DNA of 64,000 nucleotides from Papaver somniferum (lineage: Eukaryota; Streptophyta; Magnoliopsida; Ranunculales; Papaveraceae): the NCBI RefSeq assembly GCF_003573695.1, contig NC_039362.1, positions 175,283,690 to 175,347,689 of the forward strand, written 5' to 3'. Positions 1 to 10,100 of the stretch are shown piece after piece (the stretch's first letter is position 1; each line of letters starts with the position of its first letter). A program made the position numbers and the translations under genes. The notes beneath the pieces are model-generated. The model saw only the letters and a list, made by a program, of their open reading frames with translations, was not told the origin of the DNA and did no database searches.

Positions 1-1723
1 CAAAGGGGGTTATGCCCAAAAGTGTTTTCTACAGAAAGTTGTTTACTAAAAATGTCTAGTTTTTTAAAAATTCCGAAAAAGGTATAATGTGTACACATTA
101 TAGGTGTGGATTCTTGATATTGTGAACACAATATCAAGCAATGGGTACATATTCAAACATTTTTGGTAATTTATAAAATTTTTGGGAATAACTAAAGAAA
201 ACTTGACACCTTTGGAAATTTTATCGTTATCATGAAGGTTTGAAATTGTTTTATGGGGTTAATAGTTTTATCTGGGCCTTCATATGAACTACTCCAACTG
301 GTAGCATAGGCATCTTTGAAGTTATAGAGATAGAATAACATATTAGTACAAGAATGCTTGAGAGAGCAATGAAAAATCTTACCAGAAATGCAGTGTGGTA
401 GCTGAGAGGAAATTATGATAGCACACATAGTCTAGGAGTATGATCTTTTAGAAACCAAATTGCAGACTCCCAAGTTATTTATAGCATTACAATGCAACGG
501 ATTACCAAAGAAATTTTGATTATAGGTGTTTAGAAGATTTGCAGAAATAGTTTCAGAGAACCCAATAACTTGCAGCACATGCAAGTCAGAATCTATTCCA
601 GAGAAAGCTAGGGAATTAGTCTTGAGGGTTTTGGGTGTACTTTTTGGCCATACTTTCAACTTGGCGTGTTTATTTAAATGTTGAGTAGTTCAACCAATCT
701 AGTATTTTCAAAACACTAATCAAAAACATCTAAATATGGGCAGCTTGGTGGATTGGTATGTTATCTAAATCCTTCGAGGTCACGCGTTCGAATATGGGAA
801 AAAGATTTTTATTAATTTTTTCAAAACGAACTTTTTAGCCACGCTATAAAACCGGCGTGTATATAGAACGCACACTATGGACACACATATACTAGCGTGT
901 CCAAATAAGAACTTTTTGGCCACACTTTCAACTTGGCATGTTTATTTAAATGTTGAGTAGTTCAACCAACCTAGTATTTTCAAAACACTAATCATAAACA
1001 TCTAAAGATGGCCAGCTTGGTGGATTGGTACGTTATCTAAATCTTTGAGGTCATGCGTTCGAATATGGGCGAAAGATTTTTATTAAATTTTTTGAAAACG
1101 AACTTTTTAGCCACGCTATAAAACCGGTGTGTCTTTAGAACGCACACTATGGACACACATATACTAGCGTGTCCAAAGAAGAACTTTTTGGCCACACTTT
1201 CAACTTGGCGTGTCTATATATCCTACACTATGGACACGATATACTGGCGTGTCTATAAATCGTACACTATGGACACACATATACCGGCGTGTCCAAAGAA
1301 GAACTTTTTGGCCACACTTCGAATTTGGCGTGTCAATCAATCGTACACTATGAAAACGCATATACTGGCGTGTCTAATAAACCAACTATAAAACCACACC
1401 TTAAATGGCGTGACTAACCTTTTGGACACGCTACAACTCCATAATGTGGCTATAAACTGGTCTATAAACACGCCCAATACCAAATGTGGCCATAGACTGG
1501 TCTATAAACACGCCCAATCAAAAATTTGAAGTTAACGTGACTAAACAGTTGAAATTTTGACACGCTAGTAGCCCTGGCTTGGCTGAAAGCACTTGTATGA
1601 ACACGCCCATTGAACATTGCATGTCTATAGGGTAGAAGTATACCCTATAGACACGCCAAAACCAAAAAGGCGTGACAGGTAAATTTATATTTGGGGTGGC
1701 TAAAGGCCATTTCTGTACTAGTG
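1..1723. mobile_element. Terminal part of a CACTA-like DNA transposon (other end outside window)
   Basis: The sequence ending at 1723 reads, on the minus strand, CACTAGTACAGAAATGGCC, which matches the form of CACTA-superfamily termini. About 900 bases inside this end (830-1720) are filled with short direct and inverted copies of a GGCGTGTC/GACACGCC motif, the usual look of CACTA subterminal repeats. The other terminus is not in the window, so neither the 3-bp target duplication nor the element length can be checked. No transposase coding is visible here. The part left of 647 has no recognisable content. Confidence 0.45.
647..1345. repeat. Tandem repeat of about 271 bp, two full units and shortened units
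   Basis: Units begin with GGCCACACTTTCAACTTGGC near 647, 918 and 1190, about 271 bp apart, and a shortened unit follows near 1310. Units one and two share the whole block, including a tRNA-like stretch (730-790 and 1005-1066) that resembles polymerase III A and B boxes. Later units keep only the GGCGTGTC part. The array lies in the subterminal region of the CACTA-like element. Confidence 0.7.
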
Positions 1724-1989
1724 TATCGTGTTTCATTTCTTTGATTCAAATATTTTCAGTAATATCAACGTGATAGGAACATTTTTATGTCTTATATAAT
1801 CTCAATTGTATATATTATTAGTGCTCGATTTTATATTTATTATGGCTTTTTATGTCCCTGTAGGTATTTTTGGAGAAATAAGCTTTTGCGGCGAAATTGG
1901 CTAAAAAAGTGGTTTTTGCGCTCGTGGGAGAAAGTTACTATACGGACTCTCACTTTGGATAAGGGGTAACCTAATTACTAAGGGGTGAC

Positions 1990-3222
1990 CCATTTCCAGG
2001 CATCTGCTAAAGGGAGACCAGCACAAGATAGGGGGAGGTCACTTTCTTCTCAAATTCGAATGAAATTTTGGCGGGAAAAATATCCAGCAAAGAACCAAAC
2101 TTTGGGTTGGATTTCGAAGGTGTTTTAGAGAGATTCAATCGCTGAAATTTGTTGGGCTGGACGTGATTGAGCATAACAGGCTTGGTATGTGCGCTGGAAT
2201 CGATCAAATTGGGCTGGATAATCCAGAAAAAGGAAACAGAGTTTGAGTTTTGCACGGAAACTTTGTGGAATTATTTTAGGAATTCCAGGGAGACTAAAGG
2301 CTTGATATTGTTTCCTAAGGTGATATTCTATCTAAGGAAGAGTTTTAGATGATTTGGGAGTCTTAGAAACGCTTAAGGAAATCGACAGAGAAGATTATTT
2401 TCGTGGCTTGCACGAAAAGAAAAAGAGAGAATTAATCGATATTTTTAGGTTTTTGAGTAGTATAAAAGGTGTGTTCGAGTCCCATGGAAGGGAACGAAGT
2501 CATTGGAGCAGTCGCAGAGGAGTTTGTAACACCACGGAGCTGAAGAGATCGAGTTGCAGGAAAACCCGCGTTTCTGCTGCTGCTGCTGAAGAAAAAGGTT
2601 GCAAATAAGAACAGTGTCTCAAATTTGTAATGCTGCTACATTGACTTCTTTGTAACAGTCGTCCATCGTTTTGGAACGCCACTACACCGTTGCAAACAAT
2701 CAGTTTTATAGTTTTTCATTCTTTTAATCAACTTTTGGGCTATGAACAAATATTTTGAGCAAGTGATTAATATGATGAGCTAAACCCCATTGCTGAGGTG
2801 ACGGAGGAAGCCATTATGTGGTAAATTCTATTTAATTTAATTTTTGTAATTATTTTATGATTATTTGCACTGAACTGAAATCGAATATGTGATTCTGCTT
2901 AAGTGGTTGTGTTCTCAATTGATGGGTCATGCTTAGATTAAGTCTTTTGATGGTCCATGCTTTCGATTTACAACTATTTTTTTGAGAATCTACTTGTCTA
3001 GGCAAAAATATTAGAATCACTTTAAACTCTAAAGAGTTGCATAAATATTGACTAGATTAAATCGCATAAAAATTGGAGATTGGTGGAATCCTGAGTCTCA
3101 GTGCTTTTTATAATCTTGATAATAATTTGTTTTTAAGTTTTCTATTTTAATTTGAGTCTAAAATCGAGTCTACACAAGTCTGAGTTGAACGAACTTTACT
3201 ACCACTTGAAAAACTACATCAA
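1990..3222 (+). mobile_element. Probable 5' LTR of a decayed LTR retrotransposon (left edge uncertain)
   Basis: This noncoding stretch sits directly upstream of a primer-binding-site-like sequence at 3227. It contains a TATA-like AGTATAAAAGG near 2458, as expected of an LTR promoter. It ends in CA just before the binding site. I could not find the partner LTR downstream, so the left boundary and the assignment rest on position only. Confidence 0.4.
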
Positions 3223-3226
3223 TTTT

Positions 3227-3243
3227 TGGCGCCGCCGACGCGG
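3227..3243 (+). other. Primer-binding-site-like sequence
   Basis: TGGCGCCGCCGACGCGG begins like the tRNA-Asp-complementary binding site typical of Athila-type retrotransposons (TGGCGCCG) and then diverges at several positions. A T-rich leader follows (3250-3320), as in that group. Confidence 0.5.
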
Positions 3244-3784
3244 ACTTGTATTTAGATTTGTTTTAGGTTTATTTTTATTTTTATTATTTTTTGTTCTTTT
3301 TTACGCGTTTTTATATTTTTCGATTCTTTTCAGATTTGGAGCGAAGCTACAAGGGAAGAAAAAGTGTTATAAAAGGAAAGCATCGCCGAAGAAGGAAAGA
3401 AAAGAGGAATCCGAAAGTAGTGAAGAAGAAGATTTTTTATATAGTTATTTTGTTTTATTTTTAGAAACTGTAAATCGGGAGTTATTTTTGTAATTTTTCT
3501 TTTCCTCTTTGGACATTTTTATTTTTGGACTTTTTGGACATTCTTGGACATTATTTTTAAACCCTAAGGAAGAGTCAAAATTAAATATCAACTTTTGTAG
3601 GGAAGGACGACAGTTACGATACTGTCTCGGCCCCTCGGGTTTGTACACTGACATCATAGTCGGTGGCCTGAGTCGACTTCAACGGTTCATCGCCCGTATG
3701 GTACGGGAGGTAAGACTCTATCCACCCACGAATCCCCTGTCAGCGGGTTTTATTTTGTGTGACAACTCACACCCCTGAAATAGA

Positions 3785-5398
3785 ATGTCGAACTGGTATT
3801 ACAACAGCCAATACAACGAATATTAGACTGTGTTTCAAAATGGTCGTTACTACTTTGACCATAGTGTGAATAATGGTTGGGAACATCAGCCTTTTGAAGG
3901 TTATGGTCCATACCATGGTGATCCCAATTACTATCCACACGCCAACCGGTCATATGAGCAAAATTCCTCTGTACTAGAGTCAACACGTAAGTTAGCTGAG
4001 TCGACACGTAAGTTAGCAGAAATGAATAACTTAGTTATGGACGAAAGCAATGCAACGAGTGAACTTTCTTTCCTATATTCAATCAGGAAGTCATGTGAGT
4101 CGACTCAAAATATTTTGTTAGAGGCCCAGAACATAAATGTTCTTAATTTCCAATATACTGTTTCCAATAGTACCTTTGAAAATGAAGATAGTTATTCACA
4201 TAATCAAGATGACGAGGATAAAATTGGTAACACTACTTGTTTAGATGAGGTTCAACCATTTTAATGTTATTATAATGATGATTATGATGAGGATAGTGTT
4301 GATGAAGAATTTGAAATAAGTAGGCATAGTGATCAGGAATTTGTTACTCCAATTGAGCTTAATAATGATAATGTTTCTAGTTCAAATCCAAATAATTTTA
4401 ATAATTATTCACTTATTCAAAAGGACGAGGATTTGACTAGAGATACCCCCGTTTTAGACGATGTAGTATTTCCTTTTGATTACGAAGCTAATAATGGTTT
4501 AGAGGAACAATTTTTTTCTGAGAATATTGTTTTAGAGTCTAGCCATTTAGAAACATTAGTCTTAAACAAAGAAAGTTAACTCGTAGAGATGAGTGAGGAT
4601 GAACCATACTTATAAGAATCAATTGACCATTTTCAGGAATCTAATGACCTTGAAATTAGGGAAGTTGTGACTAGTCTTTCTAGAGACACTGAAAACTCTA
4701 AGTTTGGGGGTGATTATCATTCTCCATGTGCTTTAACTATTAGAAAGGTCCCTCACTTGGGACTTGACATATGTACCTCAACCATTTTACAAGATTATCT
4801 TCATACACGTTTTCTTGAACCTAGTGATGTCCATAAGGAAGTTCAGTTGTTAGAAACCCATCCTCTGGTTGATGTGATTTACCCAGGCTATGATATCCAG
4901 ATTGACTTTGTTTTCCCACCAAATATTTTTCAACCGATTGTGGGAACGTATAAGTTTCATATGTGTCAATTATTAAGTTTTGAGACTAAACCTAATTACT
5001 TTAGGAGATTAGGATTGAAACATTTGTTTAAGGAAGACCACCACTCTCACTGTGGTCAGCTGTGTGAGTCAAAACTGATTGACTTTAAGGATCCACAATT
5101 ATTCAGGTTATTATTATGTGCTTATAAGTTTTTACTTGAGTTTTTCCAGACTCTAATACCAGAACCAGACCTTATCTTTGAGGAATTCCAGCGCATGAAA
5201 ATATTTTATCTAGACCATTTCATAGAGCCTGAACCTGAACCACAGCTAGATGTAGTTGTCTTAAACAGGAAACTAGACAAGGGTGCGCTTTATTTGTCAA
5301 TTTTCTTGGCATGTTGCAGATTCCTTTTACTTGTGATATCTCTATTTGGTTTTGATGACCCACAGATATTTCGGCTATTACTTTATGATACAAGGTGA
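3785..5398 (+). pseudogene. Long reading frame of a non-autonomous LTR retrotransposon, broken by four stops
   Basis: One reading frame of 538 codons runs from the ATG at 3785 to the stop at 5398. It is interrupted only by TAG at 3824 and TAA at 4262, 4577 and 4613, with no frameshift. The N-terminus is rich in Tyr, Asn and His. The middle has a short duplicated ESTRKLAE motif followed by an acidic, Asp/Asn-rich section. The C-terminal 240 residues are more hydrophobic, with repeated DPQ-FRLLL motifs. No protease, reverse transcriptase or integrase motif is present. Position between a binding-site-like sequence and a polypurine tract suggests the coding part of a LARD-like or Athila-related element. 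I do not recognise the protein and assign no function. Confidence 0.55.
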
Positions 5399-5569
5399 TT
5401 AATCCTTTCTTATGTCTGGCTGAAAACGTTAAACTTAGCACTTCTTGGGAGGTAACCCAATATCATGCAACACGATAATATCTTTCCTTATCTCTTTTGC
5501 TTCAAATGGTAACAGTTTCTCCTTGTTCATGCTTTTAATTTTATCTTTAGAACATTGAGGACAATGTTA

Positions 5570-5592
5570 GATTTAAGTTTGGGAGTATGGGA
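5570..5592 (+). other. Polypurine-tract-like site of the LTR element
   Basis: A purine-rich run (AAGTTTGGGAGTATGGGAG) follows an AACATTGAGGACAATGTT palindrome-like motif at 5550-5568. This combination is common near the 3' end of Athila-type elements and fits the end of the internal region. No clear LTR start follows. Confidence 0.4.
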
Positions 5593-5639
5593 GAAACTTT
5601 TTAGTTGCAATAAATAAACTCCAGAGCCTAGAAATTTAT

Positions 5640-7071
5640 GCATATTAAGGATCGCACTAACTAATCTAAGTGGATGGAAGAATTTTGATTGTAGGAGTTG
5701 AGGAACCAATCTGATTAGATGGAAACATATAAAGAGTCTATTCATAAAAGCACAGAGCTCAGGTGTTAGAAATAACATGGTAGTTTCGCCATATCTCGTT
5801 GAGTACTTTTCATTTCTGTTTTTATTTTTCTTTTTAAATATGTTTCTAAGTGATTTGGTGGGGCTCACGGTTCAAGTTGTTACCAATGCTAGGGTGAATT
5901 AGAGTGATTGAGATACCAAAAAAAAAAAAGTTGAAAAAAAGTTGAAAAAAAAAAGTTGAGACCAGACCATTTGACCAAAAGGAATAAATTCAATAAAGTC
6001 GACCACTGGTACCCTTGTATATGCCAGTTGTGTTGACCTAGAGTTAGGTTATCGACCACTGGTTCTCTTGTATATGCCAGTTGTGTTGATATTAGTCAGA
6101 CTAGTACCTCAATCCATTAGGATAGGTTCATTTTGGCGGAGGCCTTCAGACAGATATGGGAAACGCCGTTCACTTAGTAAACATCAAAACCATCTATGTT
6201 TTTCTCTATATCCATCTTCTTGATCTATCCATGTGATCAGTTTTGACTCCGGATATTGATGTCCATAGTGCGACTATCTGAGTAGAGTTCTGTCACTTAT
6301 ATATGAATTTTAGTATGCTTGAGTGCAAACTCGTGTACAACAATTGGAATTTCGCATCAGGGTACTTCCTCTTATAGTCAATAAGTATGCCAACCAAGGA
6401 GATTCTTTAGTGCCTTCCAAGGTTCTGCGTAGATAGTTAGGGTCTGGAGTACAGGTTTTGTGGGTATATCTCTTGTAAGCCCTCCCGAGACTATAACTCG
6501 GCCACTATGGCCACCTAGGAATTTAAAGGCTTATTGCATACGCTAAATGCAATCGACGATGCCTGCGACGGTGAGTTAGCTCTCAATTGTAGTAGTTGGC
6601 TAGTTGTTTGAAGTTCATAAAACAACGTACTCTTCTTTCGCATGGTAACATGAATGGGTTTATGGATAGGTAGGTATCTCTTATGATGTATGCATACATA
6701 TGTGAGACCAAATTTTTCTTTGGAAAATATGTATCAAATTAAAAGAGTTTAATTACGAATAGTTTTGAGTTTACACGATGTATGCAAATTTATCTAACAA
6801 TGTCAGACAATACACTCTAATCATCACTCCAAAGTTTTGTTTTTCTCAATCACGTAGTGAGCCAATTGTACGGATCAAAGGCATCTCATGCATCGTGCAT
6901 CTATTTCAAAGACGTCGAACCTAGATATTTTTTTTGTGGTAAAAGATGTAGGCACGAAAAATTGAAAATAAATATTGATGACCATTAATACACATTAAAG
7001 ACTGATACACGTACATATGACAAGGAGTGTTAGATGTTAAACCACATAAAGTTTCAATTGAATCAATTTTT
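5640..7071. other. Noncoding 3' sequence of the LTR element and spacer
   Basis: No gene is visible. The stretch holds A-rich tracts (5919-5953), a 53-bp tandem duplication starting at 5999 and 6052 (TCGACCACTGG start), and AT-rich sequence. It probably includes the 3' noncoding part of the retrotransposon, but no LTR matching the upstream one was found. Confidence 0.35.
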
Positions 7072-7883
7072 GAGTCCTGTTAACAGGAGGAAAACAATGG
7101 ATATGAGGAGGGAAAAAAATCTAAAAATATCCGGTCAACGTCTGATCGAGGTCAAAATGTTGACAAGAAATTTATTTCATTGGAAATACCAAATCTAGCC
7201 TTACCATCATCTTTACTTTCAGATCTGCATCGACAGAAATTAACATCAATGTTGATTAATTTAAACATGATACAAACTTTTCACTGATTGATGTCGTTAC
7301 TTTTGAGAATAAGAGGATCACCCTTCCCTTAATGCCAAGTTCTTGTTTCATAAGTTCTAGGCCTTTATATATACTCATTCCATACCGGATTAGTGCACGG
7401 ATGGAACATCAGGCAATGCGCTATTTTCAATGAAGAATCTGATTGTTTCCTTCCTTGTTCTTTAGCTATTCATCGTCCTTTTCAACCTATTTTTTCAGTT
7501 CACAGTATTATTGGTCCAAGCACACGATGGAATATTCAAAGAGGAAATGCAATAGGGTATTATTATTTTTAGTCGATTATAACAAGATTAACTACCAATA
7601 TATAGAAAATACTCATGTGAGGTGCTGATGTCGATTTCGTGACTTGCTCAGTGTGTTTCTCTCCATATTGCAGGATGAAAGTAATCAAGGAATTAGGGTT
7701 CATAAGAAAACTGGAGGGTTCATTGATTTTAGATTAGTTTGGCCGTTTGGAGGAAAAAAAAGAAGGATATTATAGACGTTCCAATACTTTTTATAAGAGT
7801 CAATCCCTCCTCAAATTTTTTAACTCCCTCCCCTTAATCCTTCCCTCCTCAAATCCATTGTTTCCCTCCTATTAACAGGACTC
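7072..7883. mobile_element. Non-autonomous DNA transposon with 43-bp inverted repeats and 8-bp target duplication
   Basis: The ends are inverted copies: the left starts GAGTCCTGTTAACAGGAGG and the right, read on the minus strand, GAGTCCTGTTAATAGGAGG. The match extends for about 43 bases with three differences. The 8-bp sequence CAATTTTT flanks both sides (7064-7071 and 7884-7891). An 8-bp duplication suggests the hAT superfamily, although the termini are not diagnostic. The interior has no transposase, only AT-rich sequence and a short open frame (7443-7628) that I do not consider a gene. Confidence 0.75.
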
Positions 7884-7891
7884 CAATTTTT

Positions 7892-8514
7892 CTTTCGATC
7901 TCAAGATTTACTAAGAATGAATATCACCCAGATCTTCGGATGACATTTTTCTACATGGATTCAAAGATTTACCCAAATGAACCTTGTTGCCCTAAACCTT
8001 TTGGATTAAGAATAGATTCAGAGTGGTAGCGTGTTGAGAAATCGGTTTTTGAATCATGAAAACAAACAATGATTCGTCCATAAAGATTTTAAGAAATCAC
8101 AATTGAAGCGATAAGATACAATCGCCCAAAATTATGCAGAAAAATCGCTTCAAATAATGAAAAAATATGTTACTATAAGCCAACTTAACCTATTGTAGAA
8201 CCAAATGGTTGTGGCATAAACCCCCAACTAGTCCCGCGATAACCTATGTAGCAAGAAGTCTATTGAAGCACCCATTATATTATACTATCTTTCCACACTC
8301 CTTTTATATTGTTGCTACAGTTGTGTTGAAAAAGTTTCATCTTGCAGCAGAAATTTTTAGCTTTTAGCGGTGCCTGAAAAGTACTGTGGCTAAAAATTTG
8401 CTTTTGAAACACCTATATTGAAGGTGTGACAATATATAGTGTAGCAATATGTATATTTTCTTGTAGTTGTTGACGGACATCAAAAATAATATAAAATATA
8501 TTTATTCTATTAAC
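7892..8514. other. Spacer with a possible CACTA-like terminus
   Basis: No coding signal is seen. Around 8453-8470 the minus strand reads AACTACAAGAAAATATAC, which resembles a mutated CACTA end (CACTACAAGAAAA). No partner end was found. Confidence 0.3.
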
Positions 8515-10100
8515 TGTTAGAGCACTGCTCGGTCGAACTCGCATGCGTTGCTATCTCAAGCATGTGTGTCAATGTTAGTGATCATAAGTCTTGATTTCTA
8601 GTCTACTATAGCTAAGTATCGGACTAGGATAGAAAGTGTAGTTAAGCTCAAGAACTCCATGGCGATCATCATACAAGATGAAGAACTACTCAAGGAACTG
8701 GTGGAACATCATTGACTAAAAGGTATGTGGAGACTTGAACTTATCTATCACTCAAAAGTCCATCTACTCTATCTCCTGTCTTCGTTTTTCTATATGTGTT
8801 GGTAAGCTTTCGCTTTGTCCAAGTTCATCTTTATTAGTGACGAAAGTCATATTATGTTTCAATTACTTGAAAATGGCTTTGACAAAAAATAGTTTGTGAA
8901 TAACAACGATATAACGTCCTCTAAGAATTTTTCAATGATTGAAATAAAAGTTTAGATTATATAACCATTGTTGGATATAAGAATTGTGTGGTAACACATA
9001 CATGTATAAGTCCTTATTCCTTGAACCAAAGTATGTGTACTTTGCTGCTCAGGAAAACCGGAACTAAGTCCGCGTACCCCGTCCGCGTACTGTCGGAAGT
9101 TCTCTTCCGGGAATTTCTGCTGGAGTTTGTGAACTAAAAACAAACTTATTCTGAGTAACTAAGTCCGCCTACCAAGTCCACGTACTTAGGTTGGTTATTC
9201 TTTAAAAACGATTATTCGTGAACTTAAGCTTATATAAACTAAGGAATGCAAGTTTTCAAACCGTGGCTATAAAGTTCATGAATCGATTCGAGTGAATCAA
9301 ATCGTTTTTGATTCTATTGTGTCTTGTATATAAGATCTAAGCAATTGAACAACTCTCTAACTAGTTCATTTGAGTAATTTCAACTAGTTATGGTAAAGAA
9401 GAATATGGTTGATATGAAAATGCTCATATGGCTAACCATTTGGTTAACTACTGTTGAACCAACTAAATATACATGTTTGGGTACGGTTACACAAACCTAA
9501 AATCGTGCATTTCATTTGTGTGTAACAAGCTAAGTTTCGATCTAACTGTTGAAAGATATTAGCTTGAATCTAATCAGGTTTTCATCTAATGGTGAATATT
9601 GAATACTTTGTTACTAAGCTAACATTGATTGCAAACCCTGATTTGAAAGACTATATAAAGGAGAACTTTAGCAACTTGGAAACCTAATCCCCGCACCTCA
9701 TGTGTGATACTAGTTGTATTATATAGAGTCGATTCTTCTTTAAACTTAGGTCTCTTTCGAGACCCTGTAGGTTAACGACTTGAAGAATTTATTGGGATTG
9801 TGAAGCCAGACCGATACTACCTTTTTGTAGTTGTGTGCGTGATCTGATCTTGCTCTTTTCTATCGTATTGAGTACAATCGTAAAGATTGGCTTGAGATTG
9901 ATATCTCTGATAGGCAAGATATAAAAGTAATCACAAACATCTTTATCTCATCGTTTGTGATTCCACAATATCTTCTTTCGTCGCGTCGATTAAGATTATT
10001 GTTAGGTGATTGATAATACTAGCCTGTTCTTCGGGAATATAAGTCCGGGTTATCAATTGGTTCTTGTTCACCTTGATTTATCAAAAGAAGGAAGAAAACT
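8515..10100 (+). mobile_element. Copia-type LTR segment, plus orientation, 3' end cut
   Basis: The segment begins TGTTAGAGCACTGCTCGGTC, the same terminal motif as the LTR ending at 12873 on the other strand. No polypurine tract precedes it, so it is more likely a 5' or solo LTR than a 3' LTR. It has no coding content and runs into the opposing LTR near 10100, where it seems cut. The exact junction is uncertain. Confidence 0.5.

Noticed and set aside
192..659. Two minus-strand open frames, the first with an LRR-like end (FFGNPLHCNAINNLGVCN)
   Set aside because: No repeat array or kinase follows and frames do not join through clear splice sites. A captured gene fragment in the CACTA element is possible but unsupported.
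1005..1066. Possible tRNA gene
   Set aside because: Only box-like motifs match; no full cloverleaf could be formed by eye. Kept as a finding, not as a tRNA.
1149..1391. 80-codon plus-strand frame
   Set aside because: It is a translation of the tandem subterminal repeat.
3152..3493. 113-codon frame with a hydrophobic stretch
   Set aside because: It spans the binding-site-like sequence and T-rich leader of the retrotransposon; the apparent membrane segment comes from poly-T.
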